Source of the DNA: Actibacterium ureilyticum
GTDB lineage: Bacteria; Pseudomonadota; Alphaproteobacteria; Rhodobacterales; Rhodobacteraceae
Reading direction: 5' to 3'
Assembly: GCF_002285435.1 (NCBI RefSeq)
Contig: NZ_NSBT01000037.1
Coordinates: 372,001 to 436,000, forward strand
Length of the DNA stretch: 64,000 bases
Shown: one piece after another, positions 1 through 8,831 of the stretch
Layout of the letters: each line of letters begins with the position of its first letter
Position numbering within the stretch: position 1 is the stretch's first letter
Notes under the pieces: model-generated
What the model saw: the letters and a program-made list of their open reading frames with translations, nothing else
Told to the model about the DNA's origin: nothing
The model's database searches: none
Position numbers and translations under genes: made by a program

Positions 1-234
1 TCAGGACGCTTCAGAGATGAACTTCACCGCGTCGCCAAAGGTCTGGATAGTCTCGGCGGCGTCATCGGGGATCTCGATGCCGAATTCTTCTTCGAAAGCC
101 ATGACCAGTTCGACGGTGTCCAGGCTGTCTGCACCCAGGTCGTCAATGAAAGATGCGTTTTCGACAACCTTGTCTTCTTCAACACCCAGGTGCTCGACAA
201 CGATCTTCTTCACGCGATCTGCGACGTCGCTCAT
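1..234 (-). CDS. acpP: Acyl carrier protein
   Basis: Carries growing acyl chains as thioesters on 4'-phosphopantetheine during type II fatty acid synthesis in the cytoplasm. The 77-residue acidic protein has the DSL attachment motif (GADSLDTVE) with the modified serine at about residue 37, and the length is normal for the family. A GAGGAA ribosome-binding site lies just upstream of the ATG at 234, and the stop codon coincides with the window edge. It follows fabD and fabG on the same strand, the usual order in which fabF would come next, outside the window. A separate promoter in the 159-bp gap after fabG is likely, because ACP is needed in excess, but I cannot point to a clear one. Confidence 0.98.
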   Translation of the reverse strand: MSDVADRVKKIVVEHLGVEEDKVVENASFIDDLGADSLDTVELVMAFEEEFGIEIPDDAAETIQTFGDAVKFISEAS

Positions 235-393
235 ATCTTTTCCTCATTCCGTCTCGGGCCCTGTGACCCGGTTCTTTCTTTTGATCCTGAAGGACCGCTC
301 AATCAGCAGATCACGCAAGCGTGGCTGCACAAACTGCGCCGCCTATAGCACATCGTTTACGCTAGGCAAACGCTTTCCGGGGCCTGCCCCGGC

Positions 394-1131
394 TCAGAAC
401 ATGGACATCCCGCCATTCACATGCAAGGTCGCGCCGGTGACATAGGCGGCTTCCTGACTGGCCAGGTACACGACCGCGGCGCCGATCTCGTCGGCATCGC
501 CCATCCGGCCCGCGGGCACCTTGACCAACAGCTTGTCCTTCTGGTCATCGGTCAGCTTGTCGGTCATGGCCGTGGTGATGAAGCCGGGCGCGACGCAGTT
601 CACGGTGATCCCGCGGCTGGCGATTTCCTGGGCCAGCGATTTCGACATCGCCACCATGCCCGCCTTGGACGCGGCGTAATTCGCCTGGCCCGGGTTGCCC
701 GTGGCCCCCACGATCGAGCTGATATTCACGATCCGGCCCCAGCGCGCCTTGGCCATACCGCGCAGCACGCCCCGGCACAGCCGCATCGTGGCGGTCAGGT
801 TCACGTCCAGCACGCTTTGCCAGTCGTCATCGCTCATGCGCATGAACAGCCCGTCGCGGGTGATGCCCGCGTTGTTCACCAGGATATCGACCGATCCCAT
901 CGCCTCGGCCGCCTGTTTCGGCAGCGCCTCGACCGCGTCTGGATCGGACAGGTTGCAGGGCAGCACATGCACCCGTTCGCCCAGGTCGTCGGCCAGCGCC
1001 TGAAGCGGTTCGGTCCGCGTGCCCGACAGGGCCACGGTCGCGCCCTGCCCGTGCAGCGCGCGTGCAATCGCCCCGCCAATACCGCCCGAGGCGCCGGTCA
1101 ACAGCACCGTCTTTCCGGTCAGATCAAACAT
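394..1131 (-). CDS. fabG: 3-oxoacyl-ACP reductase FabG
   Basis: NADPH-dependent reduction of 3-oxoacyl-ACP to 3-hydroxyacyl-ACP in fatty acid elongation. It is a 245-residue short-chain dehydrogenase with the nucleotide motif TGASGGIG near residues 12-19, NNAG near 86-89 and the catalytic Ser139, Tyr152 and Lys156 (YAASK). The start at 1131 was chosen because it gives the family N-terminus MFDLTGK and has a GGAG site 6-7 bases upstream. The reading frame stays open for 38 further codons upstream, but that extension looks non-coding. It lies downstream of fabD in the same operon and upstream of acpP. A short hairpin (CCGGGG/CCCCGG, 378-393) directly follows the stop codon without a T-run. Confidence 0.96.
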   Translation of the reverse strand: MFDLTGKTVLLTGASGGIGGAIARALHGQGATVALSGTRTEPLQALADDLGERVHVLPCNLSDPDAVEALPKQAAEAMGSVDILVNNAGITRDGLFMRMSDDDWQSVLDVNLTATMRLCRGVLRGMAKARWGRIVNISSIVGATGNPGQANYAASKAGMVAMSKSLAQEIASRGITVNCVAPGFITTAMTDKLTDDQKDKLLVKVPAGRMGDADEIGAAVVYLASQEAAYVTGATLHVNGGMSMF

Positions 1132-1193
1132 GAAAACTCCTTTTTCACTGGGTTCCCCCGTCCGGCCGTCTTCGGCCGGCCCCCTTCCAGTTT

Positions 1194-1208
1194 CGTGTCG
1201 TGTCGTGT
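1194..1208. repeat. Three tandem copies of CGTGT at the fabD stop codon
   Basis: Three perfect 5-bp units end at the first base of the fabD stop codon (1208-1210). A gain or loss of units would alter sequence just after the stop rather than the protein, so a functional effect is unlikely. Confidence 0.6.
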
Positions 1209-2155
1209 CAGCCCGCCAGCGACGCCGCGGCCGCGGCCACGTCATCGGGGGTGCCGACGGTCCGGCAGGTGGCGGACCGGTCGATGCGCCGGATCATGCC
1301 CGACAGCGCCTTGCCCGCGCCGATCTCCCAGAACTCGGTCACACCCTTATCCAGCATCCATTGCACGGATTCGCGCCAGCGGACCGAATGGGTCACCTGT
1401 TCGACCAGCAAAGAGCGGATGGTTTCGGGATTGCTGACATCATGGGCCAGCACATTCGCCACCAGCCGCACGCTGGGATTTTCGATATCCACATCGTCCA
1501 GCGCCTCGGCCATCACCCGCGCGGCGGGGGCCATCAGCTTGCAGTGGAACGGCGCCGACACCGGCAGCATCACCGCGCGTTTCGCGCCCGCTTCCTGTGC
1601 CAGTTCGATCGCGTGCTGCACCGCCCCGGTCGCGCCCGACACCACGACCTGTCCCGGGTCGTTGTCATTGGCCGCCTGACAGACCGCGCCCGTGGCCTTG
1701 GCCGCGCGCTGCGCCAGATCGTTCACCGTCTTGAAATCCAGACCCAGCAGCGCCGCCATGGCGCCCTGGCCCACCGGCACGGCGTCCTGCATGGCCTTGC
1801 CACGAATGCGCAGCAGCCGCGCGGTATCGGCGACCGAAATCGCCCCCGCCGCCGCCAGCGCGGAATATTCCCCCAGCGAATGCCCCGCCACATAGGTCGC
1901 CGCCGTCACCGGCACGCCCTCGGCCTCCAAAGCGCGCATCGCGGCAAGCGAGGTCGCCATCAGCGCCGGTTGGGCGTTCTGCGTCAGGGTCAGGGTTTCG
2001 ATATCGCCATCCCAGATCAGCGCGCTCAGCCGTTCGCCCAGGGCGTCGTCCACCTCGTCGAACACCGCTTGCGCGGCGGGATAGGCCTCGGCCAGGGCCT
2101 TGCCCATCCCGATGGTCTGCGCCCCCTGTCCCGGAAATACGAATGCCCGTGTCAT
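1208..2155 (-). CDS. fabD: Malonyl-CoA:ACP transacylase FabD
   Basis: Transfers malonyl from CoA to ACP to supply the two-carbon donor for fatty acid elongation. The 315-residue protein begins with FVFPGQGAQ and carries the nucleophile elbow GHSLGEY with Ser93; the length is normal. A conserved histidine appears in SAPFHCKLM. It is first in the visible fabD-fabG-acpP order. The 76-bp gap to fabG contains a perfect 7-bp hairpin (CCGGCCG-TCTT-CGGCCGG, 1162-1179) without a T-run, so read-through into fabG is expected. The gene is divergent from the cytochrome b561-YceI gene; both promoters must lie within 2156-2326. Confidence 0.97.
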   Translation of the reverse strand: MTRAFVFPGQGAQTIGMGKALAEAYPAAQAVFDEVDDALGERLSALIWDGDIETLTLTQNAQPALMATSLAAMRALEAEGVPVTAATYVAGHSLGEYSALAAAGAISVADTARLLRIRGKAMQDAVPVGQGAMAALLGLDFKTVNDLAQRAAKATGAVCQAANDNDPGQVVVSGATGAVQHAIELAQEAGAKRAVMLPVSAPFHCKLMAPAARVMAEALDDVDIENPSVRLVANVLAHDVSNPETIRSLLVEQVTHSVRWRESVQWMLDKGVTEFWEIGAGKALSGMIRRIDRSATCRTVGTPDDVAAAAASLAG

Positions 2156-2326
2156 GCTGCCCCCTCCTGGCGCTCTATTCGATGTGGCGCAGGTCTAGAC
2201 GCTCTGACCGCACATCACAAGGGCGTGCCGGTGGTCCGCATCGCTGCACCGATCCTGTGCGGGTCCACCCTGTTCATATCGCGGCGGCCTGATTACTGTC
2301 TCGCGAAATCGAACGGAGAGAGCGCA

Positions 2327-3523
2327 ATGGCCCTTGGGAACAGCTTCACAAGTTACGGCAGCCTGACCAAAACCCTGCACTGGTTGACCGCGCTGCTGAT
2401 CCTGACGGCATTTCCGCTGGGGCTGATCGCCGACAACCTCGCCTATGACACCTCCGATCAGCTTCGGCAGAAGGCGCTTGTGTTCTCACTGCACAAGACC
2501 GTCGGGATCACCGCGTTCTTCGTGGCGCTGGTGCGGATCCTCTGGGCGCTGGGTCAGAAGAAGCCGGGGCTGCTGAACGCCGAGCACAGGCTGGAATCCT
2601 TCGCCGCCGAGCTGATGCACTGGATGCTCTACGTCTCGATGCTGATCGTGCCGCTGTCGGGCTGGCTGCACCATGCCGCGACCGAAGGCTATGCGCCGGT
2701 TTTTCTGCCCTTTGGCGACACCCTTCCCTTTGTGCCGAAATCGCCGGCGGTGGCCGAATTCTTCGCGGGCTGGCATTTCGTCTTTACCAAGGTGCTGGCC
2801 GTGTCGGTGCTGCTGCACATCGCGGGCGCGGTGAAACATGCGGTGATCGACCGCGACGGCACGCTGCGGCGGATGTGGTTCGGTGCGCCGGTTGGCGCCG
2901 TCCCGCCCGCACAAAGCCACAGCCGCAGCCCGCTTTGGGTGGCCGCCGCGCTTTATGCGGTGGCAATCAGCGCGGGTTCGGCCATCGGGCTGTCCCATGA
3001 CGACACCCGCCCGACCGGCGCGCTGGCTGCGGTCGAGACCGACTGGCAGGTGGTGACCGGAGATCTGGCGATCACCGTCCTGCAGAATGACGCGCCCATC
3101 ACGGGCCGGTTCGCCAACTGGACCGCCGCCATCCGGTTTGACGAAACCCCGGTCGACGGCGTGCATGGCGATGTCACGGTGACCATCGACATCGGGTCGC
3201 TGTCGCTGGGCACCATCACCAATCAGGCGCTGGCGGCGGATTTCTTCGATGCCGCCACCTTTCCCACCGCGACATTCACCGCGACCCTGCGCAGCGCCCA
3301 GACCGGCTATCTGGCCGATGGCGTGCTGTCCCTGCGCGGGTTCGAGGTGCCGGTGCAGATGCCCTTCGACCTGCAGATCGACGGCGACACGGCCGATATG
3401 ACCGGCCAGATCACGCTGGACCGGCGGGACTATGAGATGGGCAAAGGCTATGCGGATGAAAGCACCGTGGGCTTCGGCGTTGACGTGACCGTGGCGCTGA
3501 CCGCCCGGCGGGCCGAGGGCTGA
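2327..3523 (+). CDS. Cytochrome b561 domain fused to a YceI-like domain
   Basis: Membrane di-heme-type cytochrome b561 (roughly residues 8-190) joined through a further hydrophobic helix (about 200-222) to a periplasmic YceI-like lipocalin domain (about 237-398). The b561 part has four hydrophobic segments with histidines in the expected places (TKTLHWLTA, VFSLHKTVG, GWHFVF, LLHIAGAVKH). The YceI part resembles the stand-alone protein at 4502-5074 (ADFFDA motif in both). The family is thought to carry electrons between quinones and periplasmic acceptors, while YceI domains bind isoprenoid quinones or lipids. The ATG at 2327 has a GGAGAG site 6 bases upstream. The open frame reaches back to 1019, antisense to fabD, which I discount. 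Confidence 0.88.
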   Translation: MALGNSFTSYGSLTKTLHWLTALLILTAFPLGLIADNLAYDTSDQLRQKALVFSLHKTVGITAFFVALVRILWALGQKKPGLLNAEHRLESFAAELMHWMLYVSMLIVPLSGWLHHAATEGYAPVFLPFGDTLPFVPKSPAVAEFFAGWHFVFTKVLAVSVLLHIAGAVKHAVIDRDGTLRRMWFGAPVGAVPPAQSHSRSPLWVAAALYAVAISAGSAIGLSHDDTRPTGALAAVETDWQVVTGDLAITVLQNDAPITGRFANWTAAIRFDETPVDGVHGDVTVTIDIGSLSLGTITNQALAADFFDAATFPTATFTATLRSAQTGYLADGVLSLRGFEVPVQMPFDLQIDGDTADMTGQITLDRRDYEMGKGYADESTVGFGVDVTVALTARRAEG

Positions 3524-4423
3524 TCAGCCCGCCGCGATGCGCGCCAGAAAATCGGTGGCGGTGTGGTCTTCGACCTCTGCCGCCTCGATATTGGCGACGT
3601 TGCGGCGCACGCGGGCGGCATGGCGGGCGGCATCGACCGACTGGTTCGACCCGCGCGCGATCTTGGCCGCCAGCTCCTGTTCCGACCGGGTATAATAGTG
3701 GTTCAGCTGAATCGCGTCGGCGGCATAGAACGCCGCGCTGGCCCGGGCCGAGATGTTGAACATCTGCCCCCGGTCGTTCCAGGTGACGCGCTGGTGGTCG
3801 GTTTCCATCTGATGCACCTTGATGCCCGTCACCCGGGCCGGATCGACGATCACCTTGAAATTCGTCACCCCGCGCGCCCCGCTCATCGGATCGGCCGCCC
3901 GGCGGGTATAGTTCGCCAGCACCCCGCCCTGGGGCGGCACGTCATGGCCGTTGCGGCCGAAATTGTGCCAGGGCAATGAGATATTGTGGCATTTTTCAAG
4001 CCCCGCCAGCGCCTTGGGCAGGCTGTCGGCGGCTTTCGGCACCAGGAACTCGTCGGCGTCGATACAGGCCATCCAGCGATAGCGCGGCCCGAAATTGCGG
4101 ATCGCATGGGCATAGGCCAGCACCTGATTGTGGATCTCGCGCCCCGTGCGGGCATCGCGCAGCTTCTGGTTCCAGGGCAGCACGGTCAGCCCGTCGGGCG
4201 GCAGCGCCCCTTCGAGCATGCCGATCGTGGCGTCGGTGCTGCCATTATCATAGGCGATGACATGCGCCACGCCCGCCCGGTGGTGGAAACGCGCCCATTC
4301 GGCGATGTGGCGTTCCTCGTCCCGGACGATCAGAACGATGGCCAGCCCCGCCCGGTCGCTTGCGGGTTTGGGCGGGTCGATCGCCAGCTTGGTGATCGGT
4401 TTTTGCGAAAACAGCCTGATCAT
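3524..4423 (-). CDS. Glycosyltransferase family 2-like protein
   Basis: A cytoplasmic or membrane-associated glycosyltransferase of the Glyco_tranf_2_4/GT92-like group. The visible motifs are IVLIVRDEERHI near the N-terminus, AYDNGSTDAT and CIDADEFLVP, the last giving the DxD-type metal-binding aspartates. The sugar donor and acceptor cannot be read from sequence. I chose the ATG at 4423 (299 residues) because an AGGA lies 8 bases upstream; two in-frame starts further upstream (4432 and 4492) lack one. Its stop directly abuts that of the convergent b561-YceI gene. Such proteins often take part in cell-surface polysaccharide synthesis, but no other polysaccharide genes are nearby. Confidence 0.8.
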   Translation of the reverse strand: MIRLFSQKPITKLAIDPPKPASDRAGLAIVLIVRDEERHIAEWARFHHRAGVAHVIAYDNGSTDATIGMLEGALPPDGLTVLPWNQKLRDARTGREIHNQVLAYAHAIRNFGPRYRWMACIDADEFLVPKAADSLPKALAGLEKCHNISLPWHNFGRNGHDVPPQGGVLANYTRRAADPMSGARGVTNFKVIVDPARVTGIKVHQMETDHQRVTWNDRGQMFNISARASAAFYAADAIQLNHYYTRSEQELAAKIARGSNQSVDAARHAARVRRNVANIEAAEVEDHTATDFLARIAAG

Positions 4424-4501
4424 GGGGCCCATCCTGTTGCCGGGCCCCAGACTTAGCGGGTTGTGACCGGCCAGATCAAGCGTGCCGGTCACCAGAAGGG
4501 A

Positions 4502-5074
4502 TCAGTCGGCCTTCATCGCCTCGATCGAGATCGTCACCGCGACCTCGTCCGACACATAGGGGGCGAATTTGCCCAGCCCGTAATCGCTGCGCAGCAACGT
4601 GGTGGTGGCGTTGAACCCGGCCCAGGGCTTGCCCTCCATCGGGTGGTCGCCCGTCTGGTTCAGAACCGCGTCCAGCACGACCGGCTTGGTCACGCCGTTC
4701 AGCGTCAGATCGCCGGTGATCAGCGCGGTGGTGTCGCCCGTCACCTCGATCCCGGTCGAGGTGAAGGTCACCATCTCGTCCTCGGTCGCGTCGAAGAAAT
4801 CGGCCGACATGAAATGGGTGAACCGCTCTTCCCAGCCGGTCAGCATCGACATGGCGGGCATCGCGACCGTCACGCTCGAGGCCGCGGGATCGGCGGCGTC
4901 GAACATGATTTCGCCCTCGAAGCCCGAGAACATGCCCCAGGTGGTCGAAAAGCCCAGGTGCTGATAGGAAAACAGGATCTGGCTGTGGCTGGAATCCAGC
5001 ACGTATTTCTCGGCCTCGGCAAAGGCGGGCATGGCGGCCAGCGCGACGGCGGCGGCAAGAAGGGTCGATTTCAT
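4502..5074 (-). CDS. YceI family periplasmic protein
   Basis: A 190-residue secreted YceI protein: a Sec signal peptide (MKSTLLAAAVALAAMPAFA) followed by a lipocalin-like beta barrel starting at KYVLDSSHSQ. Members bind polyisoprenoid quinone-like lipids in the periplasm and often accompany cytochrome b561, as here, where the adjacent fusion gene carries another copy. ADFFDA and the terminal VAVTISIEAMKAD match the fold. It lies immediately upstream of the glycosyltransferase on the same strand and is divergent from the rpsF operon. An operon with the glycosyltransferase is possible, but the functional link is unclear. Confidence 0.93.
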   Translation of the reverse strand: MKSTLLAAAVALAAMPAFAEAEKYVLDSSHSQILFSYQHLGFSTTWGMFSGFEGEIMFDAADPAASSVTVAMPAMSMLTGWEERFTHFMSADFFDATEDEMVTFTSTGIEVTGDTTALITGDLTLNGVTKPVVLDAVLNQTGDHPMEGKPWAGFNATTTLLRSDYGLGKFAPYVSDEVAVTISIEAMKAD

Positions 5075-5198
5075 GTTGGACTCCGGTTGATTGCGTTGCC
5101 CCTTGATGTCTGTCGAACCGGCCCCGCGGCAATCCGAAGCTTCTCAACAGAATGTGTTCGGGAACGAACAGCGCCGACGGCCAAGGGCGCGCTGGTGC

Positions 5199-5226
5199 TT
5201 GCATCACCGGCCCGGACATGTATAAG
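5199..5226 (+). promoter_or_regulatory. Probable sigma-70 promoter of the rpsF operon
   Basis: TTGCAT (5199-5204) and TATAAG (5221-5226) are separated by 16 bp, a good match to the housekeeping consensus. It would start transcription near 5233, leaving a leader of about 100 bases before rpsF. Confidence 0.6.
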
Positions 5227-5270
5227 GCCCCATCCTTCCGCATCGAAACGCAACCGGTGCAGCCTCTCGT

Positions 5271-5301
5271 GAGCGGGGCGCGGAGGGTGGATTGCCCGCT
5301 C
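5271..5301 (+). promoter_or_regulatory. Hairpin in the rpsF leader, candidate S6:S18 autoregulatory element
   Basis: GAGCGGG (5271-5277) can pair with CCCGCTC (5295-5301) in the 5' leader, 25 bases before the GGAGA site and 33 bases before the rpsF ATG. In many bacteria an rpsF leader hairpin binds the S6:S18 complex and represses the operon. I see the hairpin, but not a confident copy of the conserved bulge, so the assignment is inference. Confidence 0.35.
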
Positions 5302-5334
5302 TATGAAGTGCACTTGTACATGAACGGAGATCAC

Positions 5335-5688
5335 ATGCCGCTTTACGAGCATGTCTTTATCGCGCGTCAGGACCTTTCCAACGCGCAGGCCGAGGGCCTT
5401 GTCGAACATTTTGGCGCCGTACTGGCTGACAACGGCGGCAAAGTCGTCGACAGCGAATACTGGGGCGTCAAGACGATGGCCTACAAGATCAACAAGAACC
5501 GCAAGGGCCACTATGCCTTCCTGAAGACCGATGCCCCCTCGGGCGCGGTGCAGGAAATGGAACGCCTGATGCGGCTGCATGACGACGTGATGCGCGTTCT
5601 GACCATCAAGGTCGACGATCACGCCGAGGGCCCGTCGGTTCAGATGCAGAAGCGCGACGAACGCGGCGACCGCCGCGAGCGCCGTTGA
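5335..5688 (+). CDS. rpsF: 30S ribosomal protein bS6
   Basis: Small-subunit protein that dimerises with bS18 on the platform of the 30S subunit. The 117-residue protein starts MPLYEHVFIARQDLS and has the family segments KIVKVVDSEYWGVK-like and YKINKNRKGHYAF, then a basic, arginine-rich C-terminal tail (RDERGDRRERR). The start at 5335 follows a GGAGA site 4-5 bases upstream; the open frame runs further back through the leader, which is non-coding. First gene of rpsF-rpsR-rplI, with a good promoter at 5199-5226. Confidence 0.98.
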   Translation: MPLYEHVFIARQDLSNAQAEGLVEHFGAVLADNGGKVVDSEYWGVKTMAYKINKNRKGHYAFLKTDAPSGAVQEMERLMRLHDDVMRVLTIKVDDHAEGPSVQMQKRDERGDRRERR

Positions 5689-5717
5689 TCGCCCGCTTTA
5701 GGAAAGGATTGTAAACC

Positions 5718-5945
5718 ATGGCTGCAAAACCATTTTTCCGCCGTCGCAAGACTTGCCCCTTCTCGGGCGACAACGCGCCGAAGATCGACTACAAGGACAC
5801 CCGCCTGCTGCAGCGCTATATCAGCGAGCGCGGCAAGATCGTCCCCAGCCGCATCACCGCCGTTTCGGCCAAGAAACAGCGTGAGCTGGCCCGTGCAATC
5901 AAGCGCGCCCGCTTCCTGGCGCTGCTGCCCTACGCCGTGAAGTAA
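5718..5945 (+). CDS. rpsR: 30S ribosomal protein bS18
   Basis: Small-subunit platform protein that binds 16S rRNA together with bS6. At 75 residues it is typical, with the conserved core [13 protein letters not shown] and the basic C-terminal helix [19 protein letters not shown]. An AGGA site precedes the ATG. It sits 29 bp after rpsF and 12 bp before rplI, so the three genes form one operon. Confidence 0.98.
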   Translation: MAAKPFFRRRKTCPFSGDNAPKIDYKDTRLLQRYISERGKIVPSRITAVSAKKQRELARAIKRARFLALLPYAVK

Positions 5946-5957
5946 GGAGAAAGCACA

Positions 5958-6575
5958 ATGCAAGTTATCCTTCTGGAACGTGTGGCCAAGCTGGGCCAGA
6001 TGGGCGACGTGGTTGCCGTCAAAGACGGCTACGCCCGCAACTTCCTGCTGCCGCAAGGCAAGGCGCTGCGCGCCTCGGAAGCCAATATCGCCCAGTTCGA
6101 GGACCAGAAAGCGCAGCTGGAAGCGCGCAACCTGGAAACCAAGAAAGAGGCCGAGGATCTGGCCGCCAAGCTGGACGGTCAGCAGTTCATCGTGATTCGC
6201 TCGGCCTCTGAGGCCGGCGCGCTTTACGGCTCGGTCACCCCGCGTGACGCCGCCGATGCCGCGACCGAAGCGGGCTTCACCGTTGATCGCAAGCAGGTCA
6301 TCCTGACCGCCCCGATCAAGGAGCTGGGCCTGCACGACATGACCGTGCGCCTGCACCCCGAGGTTGACGCCACCATCCAGGTGAACGTCGCCCGCTCGGC
6401 TGAAGAGGCCGAGCTGCAGGCATCGGGCAAGTCGATCCAGGAACTGGCCGCCGAAGCCGAAGCCGAAGCGGAATTCGAGATCGCCGAGCTGTTCGACGAT
6501 ATCGGCGCCGCGACCTCGGAAGACGATGATCTGGCAGAGGCCGTCGAAGAGGCCGAGGCCGAAGACGAGGATTGA
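5958..6575 (+). CDS. rplI: 50S ribosomal protein bL9, with an acidic C-terminal extension
   Basis: Large-subunit protein near the L1 stalk. The N-terminal domain has the signature [19 protein letters not shown], followed by the long connecting helix (about residues 40-75) and the C-terminal RNA-binding domain ([10 protein letters not shown], about 80-150). At 205 residues it is longer than the usual ~150, because of a Glu/Asp/Ala-rich tail from about residue 155 to the end. Such tails are seen in alphaproteobacterial bL9. It has a strong AAGGAGA site. It ends the operon, followed by a clear terminator at 6596-6630. Confidence 0.97.
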   Translation: MQVILLERVAKLGQMGDVVAVKDGYARNFLLPQGKALRASEANIAQFEDQKAQLEARNLETKKEAEDLAAKLDGQQFIVIRSASEAGALYGSVTPRDAADAATEAGFTVDRKQVILTAPIKELGLHDMTVRLHPEVDATIQVNVARSAEEAELQASGKSIQELAAEAEAEAEFEIAELFDDIGAATSEDDDLAEAVEEAEAEDED

Positions 6576-6595
6576 TCCCCGTCACAGACGCATTG

Positions 6596-6630
6596 AAAAG
6601 CCGCGCAGGGTCACCCGCGCGGCTTTTTCT
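6596..6630 (+). terminator. Rho-independent terminator after rplI
   Basis: An 11-bp stem, AAAAGCCGCGC (6596-6606) with GCGCGGCTTTT (6617-6627), has a 10-base loop that can pair further (GGG/CCC) and is followed by T-rich sequence. It ends the rpsF-rpsR-rplI operon. Confidence 0.9.
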
Positions 6631-6647
6631 TTGCCCTGCCCCCGCTG

Positions 6648-7283
6648 TCAGCGCAAGATCGGCACCTGCGGCGCGGCATCGTCCGGCAGCGTCCCGCCAA
6701 GCCGCGGATCGGGCGCGATCTCGATCTGGCGGCGGGTGGGCGTAAAGCCGCTGCGGATATAAAATCCCAGCGCGGCGGGGTGATCCAGCGTGCAGGTATG
6801 GACGTGAAACCGGCGGATCGGGCGGGCCCAGGCGCGGGCGATGGCGTGGGTCATCAGCCCCCGCCCTGCCCCGGTGCCGATCAACTCGGGCGCGACGCCG
6901 AAAAACGCCAGCTCGCATTCCCCTGGCACGCGAAAGTCCAGTTCCAGAAGCGCCAGATCTTGGCCGTCCCGCCGAAGGGTATAGACCTCTACATCCGGGT
7001 CCTTCAGGATCACCGCCAGCGCCGCCTCGGCCATTGCCAGGCGCGAGAACCATAGCCAGTCCTGCGCCCCCACCCGGGCATAAAGCGCGCGGTACCAATC
7101 GGTGCCGGGCGCCTGTATCCGGTGAAACGACAGTCCCGGCAGGTCGGGCGCCGGGCGCGGCGCGGGGGGCGCGCGCATCTCCAGATGCGTCACCACGGCG
7201 GCCACACAGCCCGCCGGTACATCGTGAAACCCCTCGCTCAGCATCCCTGCCCCCATCTTGTCGCCCGGCCACTTGACCCGCAC
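6648..7283 (-). CDS. GNAT family N-acetyltransferase
   Basis: Acetyl-CoA-dependent N-acyltransferase of unknown substrate. The GNAT core is visible: a central strand region ECELAFFGVAPELIGTGAGRG with the pyrophosphate-binding loop (GTGAGRGLM), then HVHTCTLDHPAALGFYIRSGF, the usual end of the fold. The protein is 211 residues from the GTG at 7283. ATG starts at 7256 and 7244 are alternatives, and the one at 7244 has a G-rich stretch upstream, so the N-terminus is uncertain by up to 13 residues. It is convergent with the rplI operon and separated from trigger factor upstream by a terminator, so it probably has its own promoter. Confidence 0.85.
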   Translation of the reverse strand: MRVKWPGDKMGAGMLSEGFHDVPAGCVAAVVTHLEMRAPPAPRPAPDLPGLSFHRIQAPGTDWYRALYARVGAQDWLWFSRLAMAEAALAVILKDPDVEVYTLRRDGQDLALLELDFRVPGECELAFFGVAPELIGTGAGRGLMTHAIARAWARPIRRFHVHTCTLDHPAALGFYIRSGFTPTRRQIEIAPDPRLGGTLPDDAAPQVPILR

Positions 7284-7309
7284 ACGCGGCCGGGCGCAAC
7301 CGCCCGCGC

Positions 7310-7344
7310 AAAAGAAAACCGCCCCGGACAGACCGGGGCGGTTT
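7310..7344 (-). terminator. Rho-independent terminator after tig
   Basis: A 12-bp perfect stem, AAACCGCCCCGG (7316-7327) with CCGGGGCGGTTT (7333-7344) and a 5-base loop, is followed on the minus strand by TTTTCTTT. It lies 31 bp past the tig stop codon. Confidence 0.92.
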
Positions 7345-7374
7345 CCCTTGAACGGTAAAGACGGGTGAAACGTC

Positions 7375-8709
7375 TTATTCTTCTTCCAGCGCCTCGACGG
7401 CCTTTTGCAGGTCGTCCTTGCTGACCTCTTTCTCGGTCACTTCGGCCAGTTCGAAGACATAGTCGATGACCTTGTCCTCGAAGATCGGCGCGCGCAGCTG
7501 CTGTTGCATCTGCGGGTTCTGCTGGACGAATTCGAAGAACTGGCGTTCCTGGCCCGGATACTGACGCGCCTGGCCCATAATGGCTTGGGTCATCTCGGCA
7601 TCGGTCACTTCGATCTCGTTCTTCTGACCCAGCTCGGCCAGCAGCAGGCCCAGACGCACGCGGCGTTCGGCCAGCTTGGTGTGCTCGTCGGTGGTCTCGA
7701 TCTCGGGGTGGTTATGATCGTGGACCTCGGGGTTTTCCTCGTGCCACAGCTGATGCGCGATCTGCTTGGCCTCGGCGTCCACCAGGCTGGGGGGCAGATC
7801 GAAACTGACCTTCTGATCCAGAACGTCCAGCAGGGCGCGTTTCATCACCGCGCGCGAGGCACCGGCATATTCCGCTTCCAGACGCTCGGCGACCTGCGCC
7901 TTCAGCGCGGCCAGATCGTCGGCGCCGAATTTCTTGGCCAGCTCGTCGTCGATCTCGGCGGGTTTGGGTTCCTTGACCTCTTTCACGGTGCATTCGAACA
8001 CCGCGTCCTTGCCGGCCAGGTTGGCCGCGCCGTATTCGGCGGGGAAGGACACCTTGACCTCGACCTCTTCACCGGCTTTCGCGCCGACCAGCTGCTCCTC
8101 GAACCCGGGGATGAAGCTGCCCGAGCCCAGCACCAGCGGGTAATCCTCGGCCGCGCCGCCCTCGAAGGCTTCGCCATCGACCTTGCCCAGGAAGTCGATC
8201 ACGACCTGGTCGCCGTCCTTGGCTTTCGTGCCCTTCTTGCGGTCGACGAAATTCTGCGCGGTCTCGGCCAGGCTGGACAGCGCCTCGTCGATATCGGCAT
8301 CGGCGGCCTTCACGACCAGCTTCTCCAGCGTGACGCCCTTCATGTCCAGCTCGGGGATCGCGGGCAGCGCCTCATAGGTCATGTCGACGACCACATCGTC
8401 GCCCTCTTTCCAGTCTTCGCCGGCCTGCATCTTCACATCGGGCTGCAGCGCGGGGCGGTCGCCGCTGTCCTCGAAATGCTTGCTCATGGCGCCGTCGACG
8501 GCTTCCTGCATCGCCTCGCCCAACAGGCGCTGGCCGTACTGCTTCTTCAGCAGCGCCATCGGCACCTTGCCCTTGCGGAAACCCTTCATTTCGATCTCGG
8601 GCTGGGCCTCGGTCAGTTTCTCGTTGACCTTCTCTTCCAGCTCGGCGGCGGTGACGGTGATCTGATAGCCCCGCTTCAGGCCTTCGTTCAGGGTCTCGGT
8701 GACCTGCAT
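7375..8709 (-). CDS. tig: Trigger factor
   Basis: Ribosome-associated chaperone and peptidyl-prolyl isomerase that meets nascent chains at the exit tunnel. The 444-residue protein contains the ribosome-binding signature [17 protein letters not shown] at about residues 43-59, an FKBP-type domain ([21 protein letters not shown] onwards, about 165-245) and a long helical C-terminal domain with an acidic end (EALEEE). The length fits the family (~430-450). It is monocistronic here, with a terminator just downstream. In many genomes tig precedes clpP; it does not in this one. Confidence 0.97.
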   Translation of the reverse strand: MQVTETLNEGLKRGYQITVTAAELEEKVNEKLTEAQPEIEMKGFRKGKVPMALLKKQYGQRLLGEAMQEAVDGAMSKHFEDSGDRPALQPDVKMQAGEDWKEGDDVVVDMTYEALPAIPELDMKGVTLEKLVVKAADADIDEALSSLAETAQNFVDRKKGTKAKDGDQVVIDFLGKVDGEAFEGGAAEDYPLVLGSGSFIPGFEEQLVGAKAGEEVEVKVSFPAEYGAANLAGKDAVFECTVKEVKEPKPAEIDDELAKKFGADDLAALKAQVAERLEAEYAGASRAVMKRALLDVLDQKVSFDLPPSLVDAEAKQIAHQLWHEENPEVHDHNHPEIETTDEHTKLAERRVRLGLLLAELGQKNEIEVTDAEMTQAIMGQARQYPGQERQFFEFVQQNPQMQQQLRAPIFEDKVIDYVFELAEVTEKEVSKDDLQKAVEALEEE

Positions 8710-8831
8710 GTGATCGTCCTTCTCACGTCTCTGTCGGGCCGCCCCCGGCAGCCTGATCCCAAATCAAGCGCCCTTCTATTGACGCGCGCGCGCATGCGCA
8801 AGGCGAATCCGCAAGCGCGAATGCCGGTTGA

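Noticed and set aside
1019-2326. Large upstream extension of the b561-YceI reading frame
   Set aside because: It is antisense to fabD and fabG. The ATG at 2327 has a good ribosome-binding site and begins the recognisable b561 domain.
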